This document shows, in pieces, positions 16,633 to 24,955 of a stretch of 64,000 nucleotides of DNA. Position 1 is the stretch's first letter; every line of letters begins with the position of its first letter. A program made the position numbers and the translations under genes. Below the pieces are notes generated by a model, which worked only from the letters and a program-made list of their open reading frames with translations, did no database searches and was not told the origin of the DNA. This DNA comes from JAAOIF01 sp965217125 (GTDB lineage: Bacteria; Pseudomonadota; Gammaproteobacteria; PS1; Pseudothioglobaceae), in assembly GCA_965217125.1 (NCBI GenBank), contig OZ244244.1, forward strand, positions 1,178,001 to 1,242,000, given 5' to 3'.

Positions 16633-17793
16633 ATGCACATACACGAATACCAAGCCAAAACACTATTTAGGCAATTCAACATCCAAACCCCCAAAGCGGT
16701 ATTAATTCAAAATATCAAGCAAGTAAAAAACGCCTGCGATATATTAGGCGGCAAAATTTGGGCGGTTAAAGCACAAGTCCATGCTGGCGGACGAGGCAAA
16801 GGTGGTGGTGTTATTTTGTGCCACAGTCTGGCAGAAGTTAGCTCTGCTGCTGCTCAATTATTCGGCTCAAGGCTTATCACCCCACAAACAGATAGCAAGG
16901 GTTTAGCGGTTAATCAATTATTGATTGAGAGCGGACAAAACATTCAACGCCAGCTTTATTTAGGGTTATTGGTTGATAGACAAACACAAAAAATCACTGT
17001 TTTAGCCTCAACTGAGGGGGGCATGGATATTGAAAAAGTCGCCTCTGAGAACCCTGAGAAAATCATTAAATTTGGGATTGACCCACTTGCCGCGTTGAGC
17101 GCGCAAGATTGCAACACAATAGCCTCTCAGCTTGGGTTAGAAAATAAATTAGTCGAACAATTTAGCACAACATTATTAGGTTTGTATGCGATTTTTATCC
17201 AAAAAGATGCCAGCCTGATTGAAATCAATCCACTCATTAGCACCGACAAAAACACCTTACTTGCACTCGATGGCAAAATCGAATTTGATGACAATGCACT
17301 CTATCGCCACAAAGATATTGCCCAGTTACGCGACAGCACACAGGAGGATGAAAAAGAAAGGCAAGCCAGCGAGCATCAACTCAACTATATCTCGCTTGAT
17401 GGCACGATTGCTTGTATGGTCAATGGTGCGGGTTTGGCAATGGCAACTATGGATTTGATTAAGTATCATAACAGCTCACCTGCTAACTTTTTAGATGTAG
17501 GTGGCAGCGCAACCAGTGAGCGCGTTGCCAAAGCTTTTGAATTGATTCAAAGGCAGGACAATGTTAAAGGTATTTTGGTTAATATTTTTGGCGGCATTGT
17601 GCGTTGCGATTTAATTGCCCAAGGTATTTTACAAGCGATTGAAAAAGTCGGACTAACATTGCCTATTGTGGTGCGCTTAGAAGGCACAAATGCACCCGCA
17701 GGATTGGCATTATTAGATGATTCTAACTTGGACATTTACACTGAAACTGACTTTAGTCAAGCAGCCATCAAAATTGTGGAGTTGGCACAATGA
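16633..17793 (+). CDS. sucC: Succinyl-CoA ligase, beta subunit
   Basis: 386 aa. The N-terminal ATP-grasp fold begins MHIHEYQAKTLFRQF, and KAQVHAGGRGKGGGV contacts the nucleotide. C-terminal NGAGLAMATMD and NIFGGIVRCD form the CoA-ligase domain. With SucD it interconverts succinyl-CoA and succinate with NTP formation in the TCA cycle. The stop overlaps the sucD start by 4 bp (ATGA). Confidence 0.96.
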   Translation: MHIHEYQAKTLFRQFNIQTPKAVLIQNIKQVKNACDILGGKIWAVKAQVHAGGRGKGGGVILCHSLAEVSSAAAQLFGSRLITPQTDSKGLAVNQLLIESGQNIQRQLYLGLLVDRQTQKITVLASTEGGMDIEKVASENPEKIIKFGIDPLAALSAQDCNTIASQLGLENKLVEQFSTTLLGLYAIFIQKDASLIEINPLISTDKNTLLALDGKIEFDDNALYRHKDIAQLRDSTQEDEKERQASEHQLNYISLDGTIACMVNGAGLAMATMDLIKYHNSSPANFLDVGGSATSERVAKAFELIQRQDNVKGILVNIFGGIVRCDLIAQGILQAIEKVGLTLPIVVRLEGTNAPAGLALLDDSNLDIYTETDFSQAAIKIVELAQ

Positions 17794-18662
17794 GCATACT
17801 CGTAGGCAAACACAGCAAAGTCATTACCCAAGGTTTTACGGGCAAACAAGGCACTTTCCATTCACAGCAATCAATCGCCTACGGCACACAATTTATGGGC
17901 GGCGTAACCCCCGGCAAAGGCGGGCAAACACATCTTGATTTACCAGTATTTAACTCAGTTAAAGAAGCAATCACCGCAACGGCGGCAAATGCAAGTATGA
18001 TTTATGTGCCACCACGCTTTGCTTACGCCTCTATCGTTGAGGCAATCGAGGCAGAGATGCCCGTAATTGCTTGTATTACTGAGGGAATTCCAGTGCAAGA
18101 TATGCTCAAAATTAAAGCCATTTTAAAAGGCTCTAATTCAACCCTAATTGGCCCCAACTGCCCTGGGGTGATTACCCCTGATGAATGCAAATTAGGCATT
18201 ATGCCGGGCAATATTCACCAAAGTGGCAGTGTGGCTGTGGTCTCGCGTTCAGGCACATTGACTTATGAAGCAGTGCAGCAAATCACTCAGTTAGGATTAG
18301 GGCAAAGCACTTGTATTGGCATCGGCGGCGACCCCATTCATGGCATGGATTTTATTGATTGTTTAGCACTATTTGAGGCGGATGAGCAAACCCAATCTAT
18401 CATTATGGTCGGCGAGATTGGCGGCTACGCTGAGCAACAAGCCGCTGAATACATCCAGTCCAATATCTCTAAACCTGTAGTATCATACATCGCCGGACTC
18501 ACAGCCCCAAAAGGCAAACGCATGGGCCATGCTGGCGCAGTAATTAGCGGCAGCACAGGCAAAGCAGCAGACAAAATCAAAGCACTCAAAAATGCAGGCG
18601 TAGCAATCGCCCCAACCCCAGCAGCTATGGGTGAAACTCTATTGGCGTTGTTAAAAAGATAA
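17790..18662 (+). CDS. sucD: Succinyl-CoA ligase, alpha subunit
   Basis: 290 aa. The CoA-binding Rossmann domain includes TGKQGTFHSQQ and GVTPGKGG; the ligase domain ends with the phosphohistidine segment MGHAGAVISG. Translationally coupled to sucC. A block of repeat DNA starts about 30 bp after its stop. The sequence around the stop (aaaaagataagg...acaaacattaattattt) recurs after the LRAT gene at 36472-36503. Confidence 0.96.
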   Translation: MSILVGKHSKVITQGFTGKQGTFHSQQSIAYGTQFMGGVTPGKGGQTHLDLPVFNSVKEAITATAANASMIYVPPRFAYASIVEAIEAEMPVIACITEGIPVQDMLKIKAILKGSNSTLIGPNCPGVITPDECKLGIMPGNIHQSGSVAVVSRSGTLTYEAVQQITQLGLGQSTCIGIGGDPIHGMDFIDCLALFEADEQTQSIIMVGEIGGYAEQQAAEYIQSNISKPVVSYIAGLTAPKGKRMGHAGAVISGSTGKAADKIKALKNAGVAIAPTPAAMGETLLALLKR

Positions 18663-18694
18663 GGAGATACAAACATTAATTATTTACACCACAA

Positions 18695-18931
18695 GAGCAG
18701 AGAGGCAGAAAACAGAGGGGCAGAAGGCAGAAGACAGAAGGCAGAAGACAGAAAACAGATAACAGAGAACAGAGAACAGAACAAGAGCGGCGTTGGTAAT
18801 GCGACTTCAGTCGCATCTAAACAGAGAGGCAGAAAACAGAGCAAGAGTGGTGTTGGTAATGCGACTTCAGTCGCATCTAAACAGAGAGGCAGAAAACAGA
18901 GAGCAGAAGTCAGAGAACAGAACAGAGCAGC
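18695..18931. repeat. Heptamer tract with two 18-bp palindromes
   Basis: Units cagaaaa, cagaagg and cagagaa run downstream of sucD. Palindromes lie at 18799-18816 and 18859-18876, inside an about 60-bp unit repeated in tandem. Confidence 0.85.
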
Positions 18932-19144
18932 GCCATTAGAACTGTTTGTGTATCTTTTGCATTATATCGTCTGTTTAGGGGAGGGCTGGGTAGAATGTGC
19001 ATCAACTCGAGAACTCGGAGGCCCTCCCCTAAGACCCCACCCTATATAGTTTATCAAAATCGGGCTTCGCCCTATCGCCTGGACGGCGATTTTTGCCACT
19101 TATACATTGAGGATTGGGGCGTAATTAGATTTGTTGGTGTTGGT
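18932..19144 (+). repeat. 210-bp structured repeat element, copy D
   Basis: Arms TAGGGGAGGGC and GGCCCTCCCCTA keep pairing although they differ from copy A. The loop is CTCGAGAACTCGG. Downstream hairpins are intact. Confidence 0.85.
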
Positions 19145-19239
19145 AGAAAAAGCAGAGCAAGAGTGGCGTTGGTAATGCGACTTCAGTCGCATCTAAACAG
19201 AGAGGCAGAAAACAGAGAACAGAACAGAGAAAGAGCGGT
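19145..19239. repeat. Heptamer tract with 18-bp palindrome
   Basis: Spacer between element copies D and E; palindrome at 19175-19192 and purine heptamers to 19235. Confidence 0.8.
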
Positions 19240-19450
19240 GCTATTAGAACTGTTTGTGTAAATTTTGTGTCATATCGTCTGTTTGGGGGAGGGCGTGGTA
19301 GATTGTGCCTCAACTCGAGATCCAGACGCCCTCCCCCAAGCCCCCACCCTAAGAAGTTTATCAAAATCGGGCTTCGCCCTATCGCCTGAACGGCGATTTT
19401 TGCCACTTATACATTGATGATTGGGGTGTAATTAGATTTGTTGGTGGGGG
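19240..19450 (+). repeat. 210-bp structured repeat element, copy E
   Basis: Same orientation as copy D and about 100 bp after it, so two copies lie in tandem. Arms as in copy A; the loop reads CTCGAGATCCAGA, so the central palindrome is partly lost while the arms are kept. Confidence 0.85.
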
Positions 19451-19469
19451 CAGAAAAAGCATAGCAAAA

Positions 19470-19605
19470 ATAATTACTCTGCTCTTGCTATGTTCTGTTT
19501 TCTGTTTTCTGTTTTCTGCCTCTCTGCCCTCTGTTTTCTGCCTCTCTGCCCTCTGTTTTCTGTTTTCTGTTTTCTGCCTTCTGCCTCTCTGCCTTCTGCC
19601 TCTTG
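19470..19605. repeat. Heptamer tract (pyrimidine strand)
   Basis: ttctgtt, ctgcctc and ctgccct units run directly up to the stop of the J-domain gene, whose last codons lie at the repeat edge. Confidence 0.85.
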
Positions 19606-20334
19606 TTATTTGTGTTCCTGTTTAATGGCGTTATACGCTTCATTAATCTTTTTTGATTGTTCGTTAGCTAATTTAATAAACTCTTTAGGTAGCCCTTTGG
19701 ATTGTATTTTATCAGGATGGTATTTAGCCATAGCTCGCCTATAACATTTTTTGACTTCACTATAACTGCTATTGCTATCACACCCAAGTAATTCATAATA
19801 TTTAGCTATATCCGTCTGATTGGCATATCCTAAAACTTCGGCATTATATTTATCATAAATATTGCTATTTATCCCTAAATATTTAGGTATTTTTTTTAAA
19901 ATATCATTCTCATTTTTATGAATTGTGCCATCAGAATATGCAACATTCCAAAGTGTGGCATATATTATTTCTCTCATTTCTTTATTGGCTATTTCTTTGT
20001 ATTGATTGGCATATTCATAAATTGAATATTCATCCGATATTGCATTTCTAAAAATATTGATGGCAGTTTCCTTGTCTTCGTCATCCAGATTCATAGATTC
20101 TATAAATACATTTACCGCATTAATTTCATCTCTAACGATAACGCCATCTGCTTTTGCCATTTTGGCAAGCATTGAAAAGATTGATACAAAAAACAAGGTT
20201 TGATTTTTTTGTTCTGAGGTTACTTGTGTTTTATTTCCTACTGAATTTCCTACCAAAAGCCCAATACCAGCACCAATAGGCCCTCCGATTGCAAAACCAA
20301 TACCAGCACCTATTCCCGCACCTAACCAAGACAT
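19606..20334 (-). CDS. TerB- and J-domain co-chaperone (DjlA-like)
   Basis: 242 aa. The N-terminal glycine-zipper segment (residues 4-31, repeats of GAGIG) suggests membrane insertion. The TerB-like helical domain follows (about 45-165; KADGVIVRDE and YSDGTIHKNE are its paired acidic helices), then a C-terminal J domain (178-240) with the HPD motif at 206-208 that stimulates DnaK ATPase. The order resembles DjlA, but the N-terminal membrane part differs. It starts 15 bp after the GATase-GFA gene, so the two may share a transcript. Confidence 0.85.
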   Translation of the reverse strand: MSWLGAGIGAGIGFAIGGPIGAGIGLLVGNSVGNKTQVTSEQKNQTLFFVSIFSMLAKMAKADGVIVRDEINAVNVFIESMNLDDEDKETAINIFRNAISDEYSIYEYANQYKEIANKEMREIIYATLWNVAYSDGTIHKNENDILKKIPKYLGINSNIYDKYNAEVLGYANQTDIAKYYELLGCDSNSSYSEVKKCYRRAMAKYHPDKIQSKGLPKEFIKLANEQSKKINEAYNAIKQEHK

Positions 20335-20349
20335 TTTTTTATCCTCATT

Positions 20350-21480
20350 TTAAATATGTGTTTTCATTGTAGCACAACATTTTTCTAAATTATCGTCTAT
20401 AGCGTAGAAATCGCTGGCATTATCAGTGTAAATATTGTGGGTTGTTTTTAACTCGGTAGGGACATCTAACGCGCTTGCTGAGACACAAATACCGCTATCA
20501 TCAGCAGCTTTCCAAAATAAACTTGAACCACAATTATTACAAAAACCTCTTTTTGCGTGGTCTTTTTTTAGTTGATACCAGTTAATTTGTTGTTCATTAG
20601 AGATATAAATATCTTCAAGTTTGACTTTAGTAAAAGCGGCATAATTACCATGAAACTTTCGACACTCCTCACAATGACAATTAACTACATTGCGAAGATT
20701 TTTTAGTGAAAAAGTGATATTTCCACATAAACAAGAGCCTGATTTCATATATGATTGAATTTTTTTATAGTGTGGAGGATAAACTAAACTTAACCATTTT
20801 AAATAAAAAGTATCTGCGAGAAAGTGCATTTTGCGCATTTGCTTTGGTATATTATTTTTTATTTGTTCAATCGTTTGCACCGAGCCGCCATTAGGCTGAA
20901 TGTCATAACCATAAACATCTAACCAATTCCTGAGCATAGCTGTGGACACTTCAATATGTGCCACAGTTGCTAAAATATTATCTTTGATAAAGGCCTGATT
21001 TTGACAGTTTGAAGTGGTATATAAAGAACAAGCGCCTTCGGGGATAGTGAATTCATCATGGTGCCACAACATAATTTTAGTGTGATTAGGTATTTTCCCT
21101 TGCCAATCTTTTGCCTGTTTATTGTTGCAAAACTGGATTGAATGCCAACCTATTTCTTTTTGTTTCATAGCAGTAACTTTTCCCCCCAAAGCCTTGCTAA
21201 TCAGTTGGCTTCCTAAACAATGCCCAAGTATGGCTAGGTTTTTTTTATGAGCCAAACGGATTAAGTTAAGCTCGTCTTCTATCCACGGCAGTGAATCATT
21301 GACACTCATTGTCCCTCCCAAAAAAACCAACCCTGCTGTGTCTTCAGAAATCTCATCTAAAACCGCATCTCCTTTATCAATTTTAATAATTTTGTAAGGA
21401 ATCTCAAGCTTGGTAAGCAAGTCGATTAAGTGAGGCGCTCCAATCCACGATTCGTGTCTAAATATAAGTAATTTTTTCAT
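20350..21480 (-). CDS. Fusion of class I glutamine amidotransferase and GFA-type zinc domain
   Basis: 376 aa from the ATG at 21480; an upstream in-frame ATG at 21549 adds 23 unlikely residues. Residues 1-185 form a GuaA-like GATase1 domain with nucleophile C88 in LGHCLGSQL and a later LWHHDEF segment. Residues 245-376 form a GFA/Mss4-like fold with zinc ligands C250/C252, C268/C270/C273 and C314/C317. The second part begins MKSGSCLCGN, like a free-standing GFA protein, so the gene looks like a fusion of two neighbours. The substrate is unknown; thiol or detoxification chemistry is plausible. Confidence 0.8.
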   Translation of the reverse strand: MKKLLIFRHESWIGAPHLIDLLTKLEIPYKIIKIDKGDAVLDEISEDTAGLVFLGGTMSVNDSLPWIEDELNLIRLAHKKNLAILGHCLGSQLISKALGGKVTAMKQKEIGWHSIQFCNNKQAKDWQGKIPNHTKIMLWHHDEFTIPEGACSLYTTSNCQNQAFIKDNILATVAHIEVSTAMLRNWLDVYGYDIQPNGGSVQTIEQIKNNIPKQMRKMHFLADTFYLKWLSLVYPPHYKKIQSYMKSGSCLCGNITFSLKNLRNVVNCHCEECRKFHGNYAAFTKVKLEDIYISNEQQINWYQLKKDHAKRGFCNNCGSSLFWKAADDSGICVSASALDVPTELKTTHNIYTDNASDFYAIDDNLEKCCATMKTHI

Positions 21481-21583
21481 AATAAATGCTCTGATGTATC
21501 CGCGTTTAGCTAAGTGATTTGTTAGACAACATTTTACTGTAGTTGCCAAAAGATAACAAACAAAACATAACTCTTTTTAATGT

Positions 21584-21589
21584 TATAAT
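21584..21589 (+). promoter_or_regulatory. -10 box of the tmRNA promoter
   Basis: A perfect TATAAT ends 9 bp before the first base of tmRNA. No good -35 hexamer is seen at the standard distance. Confidence 0.6.
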
Positions 21590-21598
21590 ATCGCCTCA

Positions 21599-21945
21599 GG
21601 GGATGACATGGCTTCGACGAGGAGTTGGATCTCAAAGATGCACGCCGAGGATAAAGATAGCTCGTAAAAACATTCTTTAAAAAAATAGTTGCAAACGAAA
21701 ACAACTACGCTTTAGCTGCATAGCTAACCGCTCCCTTGAGGTTGTCTGTATTTCTTGGACAGCGGTCGATTACAGACTCGCTAGGATTATTTTTTCAGGG
21801 TAATTCAGTTAAAACTTACTGAAATCGCTACTTACATCCCTGCTGGTCGGGTGGTAGGCGGTTAACTCAATAGACCAATCTAAGCATGTAGATTCTTTGT
21901 TTGAAAGTTTTCGGACGCGGGTTCAATTCCCGCCATCTCCACCAA
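21599..21945 (+). ncRNA. ssrA: Transfer-messenger RNA (tmRNA)
   Basis: 347 nt. The 5' end GGGGATG pairs with CATCTCC before the terminal ACCA, forming the tRNA-like acceptor; the T arm is GGACGCGGGTTCAATTCCCGCC. The reading frame at 21691-21723 encodes the tag ANENNYALAA followed by TAG, a standard proteolysis tag ending in ALAA. It rescues stalled ribosomes with SmpB. A 25-bp copy of its 3' end lies at 22778-22802, the mark of integration at ssrA. Confidence 0.97.
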
Positions 21946-21949
21946 TTTA
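21925..21949 (+). other. Attachment-like site, copy 1 (ssrA 3' end)
   Basis: caattcccgccatctccacc and the next five bases, inside and just after the tmRNA gene. It is matched with one mismatch by 22778-22802. Confidence 0.7.
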
Positions 21950-22045
21950 TTATATCGCCTGTTTTTAATGCTTACTAATCACACTTAGAGACAAATGTTT
22001 CCATTATTTTGTAATTTGGTTGGTTGTTTTTGCTTAATAGTAGGG

Positions 22046-22074
22046 TATGATGTATATACTTTGTATCAATCATA
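22046..22074 (+). promoter_or_regulatory. Operator-like inverted repeat upstream of mazE
   Basis: TATGAT and ATCATA bracket a 29-bp AT-rich sequence 10 bp before the mazE ATG. Antitoxin autoregulation at such a site is usual for mazEF. Confidence 0.4.
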
Positions 22075-22084
22075 GGTTTTAAAA

Positions 22085-22330
22085 ATGCAAATAGAAAGTC
22101 GAGTACAAAAATGGGGCAATGGCTTAGCACTTAGAATGTCTGGCGCATTAAGAACCGTCCCAAACCTTAAAGAAGGTGATTTACTAACTATCACTATCAA
22201 TGAAAATGGTTTTAGTGCCATTAAACCAAGCCAAAGAAAATTTACCGAACAAGAATTATTATCAGACATAACACCAAACAACGCACACGCTGAATTAGCC
22301 GCTAATTTACTAAGCAGCGAATATGAGTAA
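22085..22330 (+). CDS. mazE: MazE-type antitoxin (AbrB fold)
   Basis: 81 aa. The N-terminal swapped-hairpin DNA-binding domain starts MQIESRVQKWGNGLALRM, a MazE/PemI hallmark. The C-terminal tail (from about residue 50) would wrap the toxin. The gene overlaps mazF by 8 bp, giving coupled translation. The pair sits between the two ssrA 3'-end copies. A remnant of its 3' end recurs at 24471-24543. Confidence 0.9.
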   Translation: MQIESRVQKWGNGLALRMSGALRTVPNLKEGDLLTITINENGFSAIKPSQRKFTEQELLSDITPNNAHAELAANLLSSEYE

Positions 22331-22658
22331 TTATATTCCAGATAGAGGTGATATTGTTTGGTTAGACTTTGAACCTACAAAGGGTAGAGAAATTGGCAAA
22401 TATCGTCCTGCACTTATTTTGTCGTCAAAGCAATATGCTAAAAAGACTGGTATGGTCATCTGTTCGCCAATCAGCACCAGCATTCGTGGCGGACTAACAG
22501 AAGTAGCAATTAACAACTTAGACCAACCCAGTATCGTTGCCAGCGCCATTGTCAATACGCTTAGTTTTAGAGACAGAAAAGTAAAACTAATTACTAAAGC
22601 TGATAAAGCTATTATTGACGAAGTTTTGAGTAAATTATTGCCTTTGTTAGGTGCTTAA
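22323..22658 (+). CDS. mazF: MazF-type mRNA endoribonuclease toxin
   Basis: 111 aa PemK/MazF fold. YIPDRGDIVWLDFEPTKGRE is the conserved first strand-loop with active-site Arg, RPALILSSKQY and ICSPISTSI follow, and SFRDRK is near the end. It cleaves mRNA at short sequence-specific sites and is held in check by the overlapping MazE. All core segments are present, so it is probably functional. Confidence 0.92.
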   Translation: MSNYIPDRGDIVWLDFEPTKGREIGKYRPALILSSKQYAKKTGMVICSPISTSIRGGLTEVAINNLDQPSIVASAIVNTLSFRDRKVKLITKADKAIIDEVLSKLLPLLGA

Positions 22659-22777
22659 AATGAGCAGTATGATTTCAAACTATACATCTAATCAGGCTAT
22701 TTATTTTTGAGTTTAGTATAATTCTTGCAGCCTGATTGATTTTTTAAATCACAGACTTTGCTAAAATATTAAGGCTG

Positions 22778-22802
22778 CAATTCCCGCAATCTCCACCAAT
22801 TT
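22778..22802 (+). other. Attachment-like site, copy 2 (duplicate of ssrA 3' end)
   Basis: caattcccgcaatctccacc and the next five bases repeat the tmRNA 3' end (21925-21949) with one change. The sequence upstream is not tRNA-like, so it is not a second tmRNA. It marks the far end of an integrated segment of about 850 bp. Confidence 0.7.
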
Positions 22803-23115
22803 TATGTATTTTATCCAGAAAAAATGTTAGAATGATTAACATCATTTAAAACGCCAATATTGGACTAATAGAATATCAAAAGAGGTTTTTTAATGATATT
22901 ATGGCGTGTGTTTTAAACGCTTTAGAAGTGAGATTATAAATGAAGTTATGATATGGGACGGCTTGTAATAGCCATCCCACAACAGCCATAAGTTAATTAT
23001 GGTCTTAAGAGCCTTTATGAGCAAAACTCATCAGGAAACAAATACATTATACCTATATTGTGCATTGCCGATGTTTATAAAAACTACAGCCCAATAACAT
23101 CATTCTTATTTTTGC
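22803..23115. other. Gene-free stretch with two hairpins
   Basis: No ORF is convincing. Two successive inverted repeats stand out: TGGGACGGCT/AGCCATCCCA (22954-22979, one mismatch) and CCATAA/TTATGG (22986-23002). They may be a small structured RNA or a mobile-element end; nothing else is recognised. Confidence 0.35.
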
Positions 23116-23144
23116 CTTGCTTTTGCTCTTAAAAAAGTAGCCTG

Positions 23145-23174
23145 TTTCCATTCTTTTTCTATTATTGTTATAAT
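23145..23174 (+). promoter_or_regulatory. Putative sigma-70 promoter of the first pentapeptide gene
   Basis: -35-like TTTCCA (23145-23150), 18-bp spacer, and perfect -10 TATAAT (23169-23174), 57 bp before the ATG. The same promoter segment is duplicated before the dead copy near 24570-24610. Confidence 0.5.
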
Positions 23175-23231
23175 CGCTGGAAGTATTTATATTATTTCTG
23201 CAAAATATAACCACATAATAACAAAACGCTT

Positions 23232-24440
23232 ATGAATAAAAAACAATTAGATGAAATACTAGCCCAACATAAAATTTGGCTTAACAACAATGCTGAAGGC
23301 AAAAGAGCTGATTTGCGAGAGGCTGATTTGCAAGAGGCTAATTTGCAAAGGGCTAATTTGCAAGAGGCTAATTTGATAATGGCTAATTTGCAAGGGGTTG
23401 ATTTGCAAGGGGCTAATTTGCTAGATGCTAATTTGCGAAATGCTTATTTACAAGGGGCTAATTTGCGAAAGGCTGATTTGCGAAAGGCTGATTTGCGAGG
23501 GGCTGATTTGCGAAATGCTTATTTGCTAGGGGCTAATTTGCTAGGGGCTAATTTGCGAGGAGCTGATTTGCAAGATTCTAATTTGCAAGAAGCTAATTTG
23601 CTAGGGGCTGATTTGCAAGGGGCTAATTTGCTAGTGACTGATTTGCAAGGCGTAAAAAATGCCAAGTATGCTATATTAGACAGCAATCAAAAACAATTAT
23701 TTGGGTTAACAACTTCAAAAGATAGTGAATTAGAGCAACAGGCAAAAGAAAATGTCCTAAATAAACAAAAAATTGAAGAATTAGAGCAAAAAATAGCAGA
23801 ACAAGATAATACTGAATCAGAAAAAAAAGAATTAGAAAAAAAATTAGAAGTAGCTCAACAAAAAGCTGATGAAAAAGATAATATTCAAAAGGAATTAGAT
23901 AAATTAAAAAAAGAGCGGGGGAAAAAACAAGAAGCTGCACTAAATACTGCAATTGAAAAAATAGAAAACTCAACAGCAAGAACAGCAAAAATGCTAAAGC
24001 ATTACAATCTTCAATCTTGGGCATTAATAATTATTGGTTTGTTGTTTTATTTGTCTGCTATTGTTGCTGGATATTCTATTTGGTATGGTGTGGAAGCTAA
24101 TGAAGAAGTTAAAAACTTGTATATTTTTGCTCCTACTTTTTTATTAGGTTTTTTAGGCACAGCATTATTACGCCACGATTGGAAAATTCGTCAATTAGCA
24201 AGTAATCTTAACAAACAACAAAGCACAACTGATACCGCAACAGGCATATTAAAAGCCGCACTTGATTTACAATCAATTAACGATATGCCTGATTTTATGC
24301 TAAAAGAAGCTTTTGATGATATGAAACGCGCCTTATTAACTAACAACAATCAAACCAAAGATACGCCAACAAAAGACGATGTTGGCTTAGAAAATATGAT
24401 TATTAAAGCAGTTGAAAAATCCTTAAAACCAAAAAGTTAA
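23232..24440 (+). CDS. Pentapeptide-repeat, coiled-coil, two-TM protein
   Basis: 402 aa. Residues 1-25 are a short helical cap; 26-140 hold about 23 pentapeptide repeats (A(D/N)LxG), a right-handed quadrilateral helix; 163-250 are charged coiled coil; 262-284 and 295-313 are two membrane helices; the rest is a soluble helical tail. Residues about 138-245 are nearly identical to the neighbour at 24956. This sensor-linker-membrane layout suggests an effector that acts on the inner membrane, possibly in phage defence; that role is inference from layout and neighbours. A partial third copy follows. Confidence 0.85.
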   Translation: MNKKQLDEILAQHKIWLNNNAEGKRADLREADLQEANLQRANLQEANLIMANLQGVDLQGANLLDANLRNAYLQGANLRKADLRKADLRGADLRNAYLLGANLLGANLRGADLQDSNLQEANLLGADLQGANLLVTDLQGVKNAKYAILDSNQKQLFGLTTSKDSELEQQAKENVLNKQKIEELEQKIAEQDNTESEKKELEKKLEVAQQKADEKDNIQKELDKLKKERGKKQEAALNTAIEKIENSTARTAKMLKHYNLQSWALIIIGLLFYLSAIVAGYSIWYGVEANEEVKNLYIFAPTFLLGFLGTALLRHDWKIRQLASNLNKQQSTTDTATGILKAALDLQSINDMPDFMLKEAFDDMKRALLTNNNQTKDTPTKDDVGLENMIIKAVEKSLKPKS

Positions 24441-24470
24441 AAATCAAAAGTTTGTTGTTTTAGTATGAAT

Positions 24471-24543
24471 CATTCCAAACAATGCATACGCTGAATTAGC
24501 CGCTAATTTACTAAGCAGAATATGAGTAATTATATTCCAGATA
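24471..24543 (+). pseudogene. Remnant of mazE 3' end and mazF start
   Basis: The sequence matches 22270-22344 closely (gctgaattagccgctaattt and the following atgagtaattatattccaga) but is cut on both sides and carries a 2-base deletion. It is a scar of a duplicated mazEF segment. Confidence 0.75.
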
Positions 24544-24545
24544 TT

Positions 24546-24760
24546 TGCTTTTGCTCTTAAAAAGTAGCCTGTTTCCATTCTTTTTCTATTATTATTATAA
24601 TCGCTGGAAGTATTTATATTATTTCTACAATATATAACCACATAATAACAAAACACTTATAAATAAAAAACAATTAGATGAAATACTAGCCCAACATAAA
24701 ATTTGGCTTAACAACAATGCTGAAGGCAAAATAGCTGATTTGCGAGTGGCTAAATTGTAG
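24546..24760 (+). pseudogene. Dead 5' copy of the pentapeptide-repeat gene
   Basis: It repeats about 23115-23327, including the promoter and the first 33 codons of the neighbouring gene (KKQLDEILAQHKIWLNNNAE). The start ATG has become ATA and the frame ends at TAG after ADLRVAKL. This is a third, inactivated paralogue showing tandem duplication of the locus. Confidence 0.8.
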
Positions 24761-24955
24761 CATGTCAAGCATTATTTTAAAAATAATTAAAAATAAATTA
24801 TCGCTTAAAAGCCTTTAGTAGTAATGGTTTTATGGATTTTAAGTAAAATTATTAGATTTTTTTAACTTTTTTTTAGAAAAAAATTGATGTTGTTTTTTAA
24901 GAAAAACAAACCTAATCTTTAAAAAAATGCTGATTTTGCTGTAAATTATTTTTTT

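Noticed and set aside
22771..22805. Second tRNA or tmRNA 3' end ending in ctccacca
   Set aside because: Only the last 25 bases match; no acceptor, D or anticodon arm precedes it. It is an attachment-like duplication.
23300..23660. Short regular repeat of about 15 bp (gctaatttgcaaggg) that looks CRISPR-like
   Set aside because: It is the coding sequence of pentapeptide repeats in one long frame, with no spacers and no cas genes.
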